Of a DNA stretch of 64,000 nucleotides, positions 15,230-24,262 are shown in pieces. A program made the translations under genes and the position numbers. Under the pieces are notes generated by a model. That model did not search any database, was not told the origin of the DNA, and worked only from the letters and a program-made list of their open reading frames with translations. Position 1 is the stretch's first letter. Each line of letters opens with the position of its first letter. Source of the DNA: a virus; IMG/VR virus record IMGVR_UViG_3300042922_000643, positions 62,001 through 126,000 of that record. One strand, given 5' to 3'.

Positions 15230-16000
15230 TTATAGGTTATCGATAATATTCTGGATTTCTTCATCCAAAATATTGATCTGGGATTTGATAGAACTATTGA
15301 TTGGTTGTAGGTGATATGGATTTCTCTCAACATATGTTAAAGATATATCACTAAAATCAATCTTGACCTCAGGCAGGTTACTACCAGTAGTATATAGATC
15401 TATATTGATTGTGATATCTTCCTTATGAAGACAGGTGATATAAACTCCATAGTAGTCCCCATCATCAAGAACCTGTTCTACTAGAATACCTTCGCCCTGA
15501 TTTACATTACGACTACCAATAGTGAATCCTAGGGGCGAGCCTTGACTACCTGTGGCTTTCATCCGAAGATAAAGAATCTGTCCTTCCTGAACATTGATCG
15601 TTGTCTGTACACCAGAAGGACTCGATGTTCCAGGAGAGTAAAGGCTATAGCCTGTGCTTGTTGTGCCTTTGACACAGCCACCATAAACTACCCATCTACT
15701 ATCACTAAGCTTAATATCTGGTAGCACGGCTTCCCCCTGACGAAAGAGGTCCGCCGCGGTACTCGTACTAGATGTGATCGTCACTTTGTCACCACTGAAG
15801 TAAGCTGCAAAGTTATCCCTGATAAAATCGGTTTGGCCTCTAGTTAAAGAGAAAATGAATTCATCTCGGTCTATCCATTTCCCCAGCAATTTAATATCAT
15901 GCAGGGTTTCATTAACCGTATTCCCGTATTTGATTGTTTCTGTCGGCCCACGAAAGCGAGCGTTACTTCGAATCATCGAAGGCCGTTTTTTGTACTCCAT
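15230..16000 (-). CDS. Beta-rich tail protein
   Basis: 256 residues. The N-terminal 50 residues are helical (TVNETLHDIKLLGKWIDRDE). A beta-sandwich follows, with TINVQEGQILYLRMKATGSQ and FTIGSRNVNQGEGILVEQVL resembling a carbohydrate-binding jelly roll, and a helical C-terminus (ILDEEIQNIIDNL) closes the protein. AGGGGTGA lies upstream of the ATG. No exact family; the virion role is inferred from its place between tail genes. Confidence 0.7.
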   Translation of the reverse strand: MEYKKRPSMIRSNARFRGPTETIKYGNTVNETLHDIKLLGKWIDRDEFIFSLTRGQTDFIRDNFAAYFSGDKVTITSSTSTAADLFRQGEAVLPDIKLSDSRWVVYGGCVKGTTSTGYSLYSPGTSSPSGVQTTINVQEGQILYLRMKATGSQGSPLGFTIGSRNVNQGEGILVEQVLDDGDYYGVYITCLHKEDITINIDLYTTGSNLPEVKIDFSDISLTYVERNPYHLQPINSSIKSQINILDEEIQNIIDNL

Positions 16001-16014
16001 CTTTCATTCACCCC

Positions 16015-18105
16015 TTAGCTGAAACGTAGTCGATAGCTTTTAAGTTTTGGTGAGGCAACAGTAATATCATCATCTCTTGTCAGCACAGCTTTGAAAAGAA
16101 TTTCATCTTTAACGGTGCCATCTATGTAGTTGTAATAGAATTCGTACTCTAGCCCTGGCGTAGCATGATTGAGAATGACATAGGTTGAAGTATTAGACTC
16201 TAGTAGTGAGTACTTTGTATAGTCCGTATTGATCGTATTATATCTTAGATCAAACAGTGACACTTTCATAAGGGCCTTTGCCTGAGAATATACATTTGAA
16301 CCATAGGACTTTGGATCAAAAGATATATCAACTGTTGAGCCATTTACGGTGTTTACACTTTCCCTGGTGTATACAAGGACGACAATTTCGTTCCATCCAT
16401 TTTGAAACAGATAGTTCAGTCGGTTTGTACTGTTTGGAATCCCTTGGAACAAAAGCTTGCCATTCATATAGATCGCAATAGGATCAGTACTTGCAGGCAC
16501 AGCTGTTACAAGTTCGCTAGTCTTTGTTGAAAAGACTCCTAACGTGAACATGTAATTCATGGCTGTGGTTGTGCGCTCTTTATTTAGAACGACACCTGGT
16601 TTTCCGTCAGCAATCTGGACATAATCAATATTGACCTGATTCTGTGGTGCAACCCAGTCGCTCATGCTCGGGAGATGGCTTGCATGTCCACTATGTTGAT
16701 ATTCGTAATGTTTCATACCCCAAGTATTCTTTCCTGCAAATAGCTGTTCTGTGCCATCAATAATCTTTCTATTTGCAACTTCACCGATCTTATAAAAGCG
16801 TATTCCATGTGCATACAAACTTTCCATTTCATATTCGCCAATAGAGATGCTGGTGTCAATAGAGAAGGTGTTCGGGATGGATGTCGAAATATTCTTGAAG
16901 TCGATGATCTGATCATACTTTGGAAGCTCTCGATTCACTGGGGATAGGTCTTTCCACTCAGGTTCTCCAGTCTCCACAGGCAGTGCAATGTAATATTTGA
17001 TATCCGTTCCATTGGGAAGCTCTTCATCAACTAACAATGAGACTTTATCTATGGTGAAGTTCTTTGTGGAGTCTGGTTCAGCATCCAGGACTTTAGAGTA
17101 AAAATCAGAACTTGTAGAATAGATAAAGGTATAAAAGCTAATATTTTTAATCCCCATCAAATAGGAGTACTTAGTTTGGCTGACTCCATTTACTTCTGTG
17201 ATAGTTTCATTATCTGGTTCGTTCTTTGCCATCAAGAAGCGGATTCTGCTTACCTCCAGCATCGGAAAATCAAAAGTATATTCACTATAGACTTCGATAG
17301 CCTCTTCGTAATAAGGCAGTGGAAACCAATTCAGTCCGTCTGAAGTACCCTCTACACGGATAAAGGTTGGTTTAATAGACTGAAGAGATAACGTAATACG
17401 ATTGATTTGCTGCTTCTTCTCAAACACAACATGAAAGTAAGATGGTACGGCAATGCTCTCTGTTGTCAGGATTGTTGTTTGCCAAGTCGTGTTAGACTTA
17501 TCACTTAAGGCATCTTGCGTTGTACCACTGATCGTTTTCACTTCTGGAGTTGGAGAAATTAGCGGCGAAATTTCAAACGCTGTATAAGCCGCAGGAACAA
17601 TCTTCTTACTGGTTTTCTTTACGTCATTAAGTCGTACTTCATGATTCGAGATGTCTACATTCGCAGTTGTCTTTGTCAGATCAATAGAACTCATGTCCGC
17701 AAAAATATCATACACGCTATTCAGATATCCCGAGTTTCCATAAAGCAATATCAGTTCCTTCAGTTGATTCTCCAAAGAAAGTAACTGGTAATCCAGCTTG
17801 TCTTTCTCAACATCAAACTTATTAAAGTGTTTCAGTGATTTGTTCTGTTGATCTACGGCATTTTCATATAGTGTTTCTAAGTCTTCATAGGCTCGATCCA
17901 GAACATTATTATAGTCACCAGAACGTGCTGTACTTTTTGCGCGTACATTTTTGAATTCTAAAGATGGACCACTGAGGTTAGTCTTCTCTAGATATTGATT
18001 TACCTTCCAGATGAATTCCTTGGAGGAAGGGAGGTTCCCCTTTTGGAGTTCCTCCCGTAAGATTTTGTTTACGGCTTTGGCAAAGCGTCTTTCTCTAATA
18101 CTCAA
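16015..18105 (-). CDS. Discoidin-like tail protein, paralogous set
   Basis: 696 residues from a TTG start with GGGAGG eight bases upstream. Helical N-terminus (1-130) including NVLDRAYEDLETLYENAVDQ; discoidin-like domain about 195-295 (RITLSLQSIKPTFIRVEGTS, DGLNWFPLPYYEE, SRIRFLMAK); then the paralog motif YLMGIKNISFYTF near 318-330. A second beta-sandwich follows near 345-410. The last 250 residues are beta-rich, with a PA14/CBM-like EIVVLVYTRESV stretch. Probably a surface protein that binds glycan or links tail components. Confidence 0.75.
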   Translation of the reverse strand: MSIRERRFAKAVNKILREELQKGNLPSSKEFIWKVNQYLEKTNLSGPSLEFKNVRAKSTARSGDYNNVLDRAYEDLETLYENAVDQQNKSLKHFNKFDVEKDKLDYQLLSLENQLKELILLYGNSGYLNSVYDIFADMSSIDLTKTTANVDISNHEVRLNDVKKTSKKIVPAAYTAFEISPLISPTPEVKTISGTTQDALSDKSNTTWQTTILTTESIAVPSYFHVVFEKKQQINRITLSLQSIKPTFIRVEGTSDGLNWFPLPYYEEAIEVYSEYTFDFPMLEVSRIRFLMAKNEPDNETITEVNGVSQTKYSYLMGIKNISFYTFIYSTSSDFYSKVLDAEPDSTKNFTIDKVSLLVDEELPNGTDIKYYIALPVETGEPEWKDLSPVNRELPKYDQIIDFKNISTSIPNTFSIDTSISIGEYEMESLYAHGIRFYKIGEVANRKIIDGTEQLFAGKNTWGMKHYEYQHSGHASHLPSMSDWVAPQNQVNIDYVQIADGKPGVVLNKERTTTAMNYMFTLGVFSTKTSELVTAVPASTDPIAIYMNGKLLFQGIPNSTNRLNYLFQNGWNEIVVLVYTRESVNTVNGSTVDISFDPKSYGSNVYSQAKALMKVSLFDLRYNTINTDYTKYSLLESNTSTYVILNHATPGLEYEFYYNYIDGTVKDEILFKAVLTRDDDITVASPKLKSYRLRFS

Positions 18106-18119
18106 GCCTGTCGCCTCCC

Positions 18120-19928
18120 TTATACGCTACCTTCTTTAAACACGATCCTGAGGCTGTAGTCTTCAAGAATAGGCGTAAAGGAAGGCGCATTTGTAATTGT
18201 CGTTGGACGTTGCAAAATGACTTTAAGTCGAACCGCTGTTGGCGCTGGAGTCACTGTTAGATATTCTTTGTAAAGCTGGAAGGAAGATTGAAGGTCCACA
18301 CTTGCTCCATTCAATTCTATAATCTTCGGAGGGAATGTTTTTCCGCTCATAGGCATCTGATGCATTGGAGAGATTTGAGTCCAGTTCACATCGTCAAAAG
18401 AGACATAGTACTGAATCCAATCATTAGCCTTTTTAAGATCTTGCAAGAAAGCTTCAGGGATCTTTTCATTCGCATATAGCATAACCTCTTTAATCGGTTT
18501 GTCTAGAGTAAACTTTTTCGTTATAAGCTCGCTCTTTTCTACAAATTGATAGCTCATAATATTAATATCTCGAATACCAATCGCATATCTCCAGCCGTCA
18601 AATACTTCAATTGCTTTACGAATGTATTCATTCTGGCCGATTAAATACTTCCCTGTTTCTCCACTAACAACACTTTCAGGAACTTTAGACTCTGGAACAC
18701 GAACAGAACTTTCCTTTTCAGCTCCAGTTGAAGAGTCGATAGTTGTTGTGATCCGTTCATAGTAGGTATGTCCAAAGAGTTCTTTGTAAGACTCTACTTG
18801 ATCGAACACAAACTCTACGTATTTAGCTCTACGTGTTCCGAAACTCCATACCCCTTGCCCTGCAAACTTAGAAGCATTGTAATCATTGCTACCATTAAAG
18901 ACTTCATCTTGACGATAGGTCTGTGGCGTTGTATTGATTTCAGCATTGATAATATAATCCCCGTCAGTATAAAGACCTTTATAATCAAAGCCATCTTCAG
19001 AAGTTCGTATGCTATAGACGATCACCTTACCTGTAGACCCTGTAGGATGATAAGGATTAATGTTTATCCAGTTGATGTCTGCAATTTCTTTCAGTTCGAC
19101 AATGAGCCGTAAACGAAGCCTGTCATTGCTTTCCGTTCCTTTAACCCAATCAAAGTCATAGTTCATAGCAACGTCTACAATCTTAGACTCATCAACATTC
19201 ACCATCTGATATTCAAAGATTGTGTCTGGTCTGCCATCTAATACAACCGAAGCGTCATTATTCGGTGTCTGTTTAAAAATGTAGCTCGCGGCTGCACCTG
19301 TCTGGTCTCCAGTACTTGCTCTCTTAACGATGTGTTGGGTACCCGATTCTCCATCACCTTGCAAGAGCTTGATAGAGGCATCCACGCTTCTGTTCACCGT
19401 ATTAGAACGTCCCAGAGTGACGATACCTTCTCTAGTAGAAATCTGAGCGAGGGCACCCATGACCATAGCAGGCTCTATACCATTCTGGTCAACAAAGCTA
19501 TCTTTGATATAAGTAGAGTCGTCTGTTGTTTCATTAGCAATCAGATTTAGATCATTAGTGAGACCCGTCAAACCATGGATTCGGTTCTCAATCCGCAGAC
19601 GCTCGCTCTGTGCATAATTGAAATGATTAACCAGAGTATCGCCGATACGTTCAATTTCTCCAAAAAGAATTGTTGTATCTGCTACAATTTCATCAATCGT
19701 TTGAGAGTAGTCCTCAATGAAAGGAAGATGCCCTTCGTCCATATACCGCTTAATTGTCAATGGCCGACCAAGATTAACATAGTATCTACGGATTGTTTCT
19801 TGGACTAAGATGGCAACCTGCTCTTTCGTGAAAGCATTACCCATTTGACTTGCCATTCTGGTGAACAAGTATGCAGCTTGCATCTCGATGATCCTAGAAT
19901 TGATATTAGTATTAAACTTGTTACTCAT
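18120..19928 (-). CDS. Discoidin-like tail protein, paralogous set
   Basis: 602 residues. The first 140 residues are helical (ARMASQMGNAFTKEQVAIL). The discoidin-like region near 245-375 contains ELKEIADINWININPYHP and SIRTSEDGFDYKGLY. The paralog motif YAIGIRDINIMSYQF occurs near 445-458, followed by SELITKKFTLDKPIKEVMLY and WIQYYVSFDDVNW, a second beta-sandwich also seen in the 696-residue neighbour. AGGTGGTGA precedes the ATG. Virion location is inferred. Confidence 0.75.
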   Translation of the reverse strand: MSNKFNTNINSRIIEMQAAYLFTRMASQMGNAFTKEQVAILVQETIRRYYVNLGRPLTIKRYMDEGHLPFIEDYSQTIDEIVADTTILFGEIERIGDTLVNHFNYAQSERLRIENRIHGLTGLTNDLNLIANETTDDSTYIKDSFVDQNGIEPAMVMGALAQISTREGIVTLGRSNTVNRSVDASIKLLQGDGESGTQHIVKRASTGDQTGAAASYIFKQTPNNDASVVLDGRPDTIFEYQMVNVDESKIVDVAMNYDFDWVKGTESNDRLRLRLIVELKEIADINWININPYHPTGSTGKVIVYSIRTSEDGFDYKGLYTDGDYIINAEINTTPQTYRQDEVFNGSNDYNASKFAGQGVWSFGTRRAKYVEFVFDQVESYKELFGHTYYERITTTIDSSTGAEKESSVRVPESKVPESVVSGETGKYLIGQNEYIRKAIEVFDGWRYAIGIRDINIMSYQFVEKSELITKKFTLDKPIKEVMLYANEKIPEAFLQDLKKANDWIQYYVSFDDVNWTQISPMHQMPMSGKTFPPKIIELNGASVDLQSSFQLYKEYLTVTPAPTAVRLKVILQRPTTITNAPSFTPILEDYSLRIVFKEGSV

Positions 19929-19938
19929 ATGTCACCAC

Positions 19939-21783
19939 CTACTTCATCACTTTGAATTTAAGAGCATATTGTAAAACGGTAGGAGAAACAGAGCTAGCTG
20001 CGACCCCGTTACGACGGAGAATAATTTTCATTCGGAAATTAGAAGCCAAGTATTCATACTCTACCGCAATCTCTGCGTTACCATGATTAGTATCTTGGTT
20101 CGTTAAGATATCTGATTTGTTAAATGTTTCAGAGAAGTAGAGCTTATTACCTTCATTCCAGTATTCAAACATTGCATACTGGCTACTTGGTGTCTTACTA
20201 TCCAAAACATAAGGGGCGGGTGACTTCCAAGTTTTCGTTTTATAATCAGTAATGTTTAAAGTATTAACACTCCCATCAACCCCAGTGTACGGAAGGACCT
20301 GAGTTAGCGTAGCCCTATTAGGACCTGCAATAGATGCATTTTGTAGAGTTACGGAGATTGGTCGATACCCCGAAGTATTGGGATTGAAGGTTGTGACTCC
20401 ATTAATAACCTCATAATCAATGTAAGGGTATTTGGAAAGGACTACAGTCTTATTATGATTTGCTCCGTCTTTGAAAACATCCTTCTGTTTGAGACGAGTC
20501 AAACCTTTGCTGTATATATCTACCGTCCATGGATCATCAATCTCCCGATTAGGCGTGTAACTAATGGTATAGATGGAACTAGTAGAACGTTCTTTTGTAA
20601 GTTGCACACTAGTTGCGCCATTGACAAATGCCCAATCATAGAATGGGATACCGTCTTTATAAACCTTTGCTTCAGGATCGCTATAAGTTAAAGCTGGAAA
20701 GCGAAGAGTCGCTGTACGAGCACTATCAAAAATAAGCAACTCGCAAGGGATCATTGTTTGACCTTCAGGAAGAATCGGGTACCAATCTTCTTGTGTAGGA
20801 GTGTTCGCATAAGAGATATAATACTCAATCGAAGTTTGTCGGGAAGTCGCCTCGCCAGAAATCGAATTGAAGTAAGGGTGATCTTCTGTGGCATTCAGAG
20901 ATACCTGCATAACGTTACCATCGATCTGCATTGGCTTGCTTACATAAATGGAGGATGGTAAGTATTCATTACCTCTAATCTGCAAGTCTTTGATGCCATA
21001 GACATACTCATACTTGGTAATCTCTTTCTGTGCTTCCTTCGTGAACTGAGGCTCATCTCTTAAGGTGGGGGGAGCTTGCAACGGCGCTGATGGCGCTTCA
21101 GGCTGAGGAGGTGTATAAGGAGTAGAATGATAAGAGTAGGACACGTTGGCGCTTGTAGTGCCTGTGACATACCCCCATATCGAGTTGGTTTCCATACCTC
21201 CACTGTTTTCCCCAGCGAAGTACCAGCTATTTGGATTCACGTACCAGTCGGCAACATTTTGACCGTTACCGTTTGTGGTATTTAGTTTGTTTCCATTAGC
21301 GTCATACATGTCCTTGCCGATTTGTGTATCAACAAGGCCATCGTTATCCCAATCGAGATTCGCTGGTGGTCGGTAAGTGTAAGACCCTGTATTCAATTCA
21401 TTTGGACTGTAGTTGACAGCTTGATCCAAAGTGTTTGTGTAAGCTGTATACGTAGTCACACCAACCTGAGCGGCCTGAGCACGAGCAGCTTCTGCTGTAG
21501 CATGTGCGGCGGCCATAGCTGCTCTATCTCCACGCTCGTATGCATCTTGGTAGGCTTGCTTTGCTGCTACAACTGTGTCATTAATTTGCTGCGCTGTCTG
21601 CCAGTTAGTCGCAGATGAACTTGATGTTGTAGAACCATTTGTTGTTTGAGTTGTGCTGCTGGACGTGGTGCTTACCACTGTACCAACCACCGTTCCTACC
21701 ACAGTACCAGTTACTGTAGCTGTGACGGTAGGAGTGTAGACGCCGTTCACCGTAGTGCCGACAACATATCCTATAGTAGCCAT
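19939..21783 (-). CDS. Tail protein with Val/Thr repeat N-terminus, paralogous set
   Basis: 614 residues. Residues about 10-45 are a Val/Thr/Gly low-complexity tract (VTGTVVGTVVGTVVST). A Ser/Thr-rich stretch and an Ala-rich helix (AAMAAAHATAEAARAQAA) follow. At about 145-160 LDWDNDGLVDTQIG has a DxDxDG calcium-loop pattern. After a Pro-rich linker comes the paralog motif YVYGIKDLQIRGN near 260, with the same second beta-sandwich as its neighbours (IEYYISYANTPTQEDWYPI). The last 250 residues are beta-rich. It keeps the C-terminal module of the set but has replaced the helical N-terminus. Confidence 0.75.
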   Translation of the reverse strand: MATIGYVVGTTVNGVYTPTVTATVTGTVVGTVVGTVVSTTSSSTTQTTNGSTTSSSSATNWQTAQQINDTVVAAKQAYQDAYERGDRAAMAAAHATAEAARAQAAQVGVTTYTAYTNTLDQAVNYSPNELNTGSYTYRPPANLDWDNDGLVDTQIGKDMYDANGNKLNTTNGNGQNVADWYVNPNSWYFAGENSGGMETNSIWGYVTGTTSANVSYSYHSTPYTPPQPEAPSAPLQAPPTLRDEPQFTKEAQKEITKYEYVYGIKDLQIRGNEYLPSSIYVSKPMQIDGNVMQVSLNATEDHPYFNSISGEATSRQTSIEYYISYANTPTQEDWYPILPEGQTMIPCELLIFDSARTATLRFPALTYSDPEAKVYKDGIPFYDWAFVNGATSVQLTKERSTSSIYTISYTPNREIDDPWTVDIYSKGLTRLKQKDVFKDGANHNKTVVLSKYPYIDYEVINGVTTFNPNTSGYRPISVTLQNASIAGPNRATLTQVLPYTGVDGSVNTLNITDYKTKTWKSPAPYVLDSKTPSSQYAMFEYWNEGNKLYFSETFNKSDILTNQDTNHGNAEIAVEYEYLASNFRMKIILRRNGVAASSVSPTVLQYALKFKVMK

Positions 21784-21793
21784 TAATCCACCT

Positions 21794-23146
21794 CTATTCT
21801 AAAGCATTTTTAACTGCGGTATAGTAAGCTCCATAACGATTGTATGAGCTATTGTACTGGCTCACTAGAGACTGATAGGCGCTGTATGCGGTTTGATACC
21901 GAACAACATCTGTTTCGTACACAGCCTTCGCTGCATTATAATTCTGTAGATCTATTACGTATTGAGCGTAGTCGGATTCATATTTGGTTAGTTCATCTTG
22001 ATAGATATCCCAACCACTATAAGTATCAACATCTGTTTGAGAAACGGTTACATTAGATGTTGTTGCTAGGGTAACTTCGGTCTCACGTTTACTGATCTTA
22101 TCCCAAAGGTCGGATTTTGAAATTTCTTTTTCACGAACCAGATATGTATTCTTGGTATAGTTCTTTTGTCGAATAACGAATGTAAATCGTTTTGCAATAA
22201 TACTTGGAAACTGGAATACCATTGTTTGGACTGATTCCTTTGGTTCAGTCACTAGACCTTTAATAGGATGATATGTTTCTACGTCTTCTTCATATCCAAT
22301 GGACACAATCTCCATAGGGTAAGTTGTGAAAGGTGTAATTGAAATTTCGCTTACGATTTCAGGTCTTAGTAGAGTCATCGTAAATTTCACTAGAGCTCCA
22401 CCAGCTTCTACGTCTCCCATTCCAACATTCAAAGGTTCATCTGTGAGAACAATTTCTCCCCAATACGAATCTTTAGAGTCATCAATAGCATTAGCCACAG
22501 GGTAAGAACTTTGAGTCTCAGGCATACCGCGCTGATCGGTGCGTAAGAAAGTAGCTACAGCACGACCACTACTATCATGAACTCTGTCGTTATCAGCGGT
22601 TTTAGATAGACATAAGTAGCTCTTATCATTATTCTTTTGAATTGTAGCTGTCGGAATCTCACTACCGTCTCTATCTTTAAAGAGATAAGGGTACTGAGCC
22701 CGATCTGTTTCCATGTCTGTTGTATTTGTGAAATCGAAGCTCTTTACAATCAGGCCGTCTTCACCTTCTGCGACAAGTCTAAGGCTGCTGATTCGTTCTC
22801 TCAAAGCTTTGACTTCGCTGTCTAGTGAAGATAGTGTTCCATCATATAGACGCTCATAGCTACTAAGAGCTCGTTCTACAAGGTCCGCTTCTGCGAACAT
22901 AACGCCCAGATCCATTTGGAAATTACCAAAGAATTGATTATAGAATCTAGAACTTACTCTCTCACCTTGCTGAACAAACTCTGTTTGCTGTTCATGGTCT
23001 TCAGCAATACGCCGAATAATTTCAGTGAATTCACTTTCGCTAATGGACTCCCCAGTAGTTCCGCCATTTGTTTTAATGATCTCTTGAATCTTATTTCGTT
23101 GCACCTGTGGAAGAATATCTAAGTATCCTTCGAGGTAATTCTTCAT
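21794..23146 (-). CDS. Tail protein with Tyr-rich helical C-terminus, paralogous set
   Basis: 450 residues. N-terminal helices (1-135, ending in LYDGTLSSLDSEVKALRERI), then a discoidin-like beta domain about 150-335 (VSEISITPFTTYPMEIVSIG, AKRFTFVIRQKNY). The last 80 residues are a predicted helix with a Tyr about every 5-8 positions (KYESDYAQYVIDLQNYNAAK and VRYQTAYSAYQSLVSQYNSS). It is the most upstream member of the set, so it could be the core or the scaffold for the others. The ribosome site AAAGGATG is modest. Confidence 0.73.
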   Translation of the reverse strand: MKNYLEGYLDILPQVQRNKIQEIIKTNGGTTGESISESEFTEIIRRIAEDHEQQTEFVQQGERVSSRFYNQFFGNFQMDLGVMFAEADLVERALSSYERLYDGTLSSLDSEVKALRERISSLRLVAEGEDGLIVKSFDFTNTTDMETDRAQYPYLFKDRDGSEIPTATIQKNNDKSYLCLSKTADNDRVHDSSGRAVATFLRTDQRGMPETQSSYPVANAIDDSKDSYWGEIVLTDEPLNVGMGDVEAGGALVKFTMTLLRPEIVSEISITPFTTYPMEIVSIGYEEDVETYHPIKGLVTEPKESVQTMVFQFPSIIAKRFTFVIRQKNYTKNTYLVREKEISKSDLWDKISKRETEVTLATTSNVTVSQTDVDTYSGWDIYQDELTKYESDYAQYVIDLQNYNAAKAVYETDVVRYQTAYSAYQSLVSQYNSSYNRYGAYYTAVKNALE

Positions 23147-23159
23147 GATCTCACATCCT

Positions 23160-23504
23160 TTAGATTAGCTTTAGGTTTCCTTTTACGCCCTCAACCCAAG
23201 GGGAGACTCCTCCATCGCTCTCCAGAGATCGTATCCTTACTTTTTGTGTTTCACCAATAACAGAATCTGTTTGGGTATAAACCCATTCTCCACCATTGGC
23301 ACGAACTCGGAATGAATCAATCAGAGTTTTTGCAGGAACTTCAATTCGTTCTTGATTCATCACAACGAAAGGATATGCTTCTTCGCCACGAGTCCGCATT
23401 TTATACCTAACATAAGGACCGATAGCTTGATCACTACCCGTCCCCATATTGTAACGTCCATATTTTGCAATCCTACCATATTTGAATCTTCCGTATTTCG
23501 GCAT
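23160..23504 (-). CDS. Small tail protein with KYGR repeats
   Basis: 114 residues from ATG 23504 (GGGTGA four bases upstream); an ATG at 23540 lies in the loop of a terminator hairpin and is rejected. The N-terminus has three copies of KYGR in 17 residues (PKYGRFKYGRIAKYGRYNMG). The remainder is beta-rich (TLIDSFRVRANGGEWVYTQ, QKVRIRSLESDGGVSPW), like a fibronectin-III-type domain. Possibly a connector peptide for the discoidin-like proteins encoded next to it. Confidence 0.72.
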   Translation of the reverse strand: MPKYGRFKYGRIAKYGRYNMGTGSDQAIGPYVRYKMRTRGEEAYPFVVMNQERIEVPAKTLIDSFRVRANGGEWVYTQTDSVIGETQKVRIRSLESDGGVSPWVEGVKGNLKLI

Positions 23505-23520
23505 CGTATCACCCACATTA

Positions 23521-23548
23521 TAAAAATAGGGGACCTCCATGGGCCCCC
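23521..23548 (-). terminator. Terminator after the 86-residue gene
   Basis: Minus strand GGGGGCC and GGTCCCC pair (one G-U) around CATGGA, then TATTTTTA. It separates the 86-residue gene from the discoidin-like block. Confidence 0.8.
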
Positions 23549-23555
23549 TTGATAT

Positions 23556-23816
23556 TTATCCCAATCTAGCTTTGAACATTTCAACCGCTTGTTGGGCGAC
23601 TCGCGTGTCTCGCAATTGATCGGAAACCGTTCGAGTCAGTGACTCAATCTGAATCGGTTCAAGCTCCTGCGCCCCCTCAGGCACGTTCAGCTGGATGCCA
23701 CCATTACTTAGAACTCTGATATGTAGTTCGGCGGTAACCTCAGGCTCTGCAACTTGGTCAGGTGTGACCCCTTCCTCTGGTACTACTGGTAACTGTGTAA
23801 TTTCTGGCTTCGACAT
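23556..23816 (-). CDS. Small acidic tail-block protein
   Basis: 86 residues. Pro/Glu/Val-rich N-terminus (EEGVTPDQVAEPEVTAE), one beta-hairpin (LHIRVLSNGGIQLNVP) and a C-terminal helix (LRDTRVAQQAVEMFKARLG). GGGAGGATAA precedes the ATG. It has its own upstream promoter-like element and downstream terminator, so it seems to be a short separate transcript, perhaps needed in high copy. Function unknown. Confidence 0.72.
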   Translation of the reverse strand: MSKPEITQLPVVPEEGVTPDQVAEPEVTAELHIRVLSNGGIQLNVPEGAQELEPIQIESLTRTVSDQLRDTRVAQQAVEMFKARLG

Positions 23817-23851
23817 TATTATTATCCTCCCTAGACCTCTTTATATTTTGA

Positions 23852-23880
23852 TGCTAACCATATTGAGTGAATAAAGTCAA
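23852..23880 (-). promoter_or_regulatory. Candidate late promoter (17-base variant)
   Basis: Minus strand TTGACT (23880-23875), 17 bases ending in GG, TTAGCA (23857-23852). It resembles the elements at 31501, 38359 and 61174 but has one extra spacer base. It starts directly after the stop of the 116-residue gene. Confidence 0.5.
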
Positions 23881-24231
23881 TCAGTGTACCGTAAGAATTT
23901 CAAAGATAATGTGTTCTTCTCGTTCCATGTCGCCATTAGCAAGTGGACGCTCTTCAAGAAGGTAGAACTTGAAGTTCGCATCGAAGGATCGGATCAAGTA
24001 TTCTTCCCCACCGATCTCTTCATATATCTTGATTGCACACTTGCGTATACTAGATACTTTCCTAGCATTATCGACATCATAGGTCAGCAAGTTCAATGGT
24101 TTGATAATCGTAAGTGTGATTGCTCCCGAGGATTCTACTCGGTAGCTGCTGCTTTTAAAAGGACTCTCGTAGTAGTAAGTTACTGCTGGCTGCTTTGATG
24201 TATCGATAATTTCAATTCGCATTGTACTCAT
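23881..24231 (-). CDS. Hypothetical tail-block protein
   Basis: 116 residues, nearly all beta-strand (VTYYYESPFKSSSYRV, AITLTIIKPLNLL, YLIRSFDANFKFYLLEERP, HIIFEILTVH) around one short helix (RKVSSIRKCAIKIYEEI). It looks like a compact beta-barrel or sandwich. GAGGAGAGGA lies before the ATG. Probably a small structural protein of the tail, from context only. Confidence 0.72.
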   Translation of the reverse strand: MSTMRIEIIDTSKQPAVTYYYESPFKSSSYRVESSGAITLTIIKPLNLLTYDVDNARKVSSIRKCAIKIYEEIGGEEYLIRSFDANFKFYLLEERPLANGDMEREEHIIFEILTVH

Positions 24232-24262
24232 TACCGATCCTCTCCTCGTTAATTAATGTATG

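Noticed and set aside
23505-23540. Longer N-terminus for the KYGR protein
   Set aside because: Its ATG is in the loop of a terminator hairpin; ATG 23504 has GGGTGA upstream.
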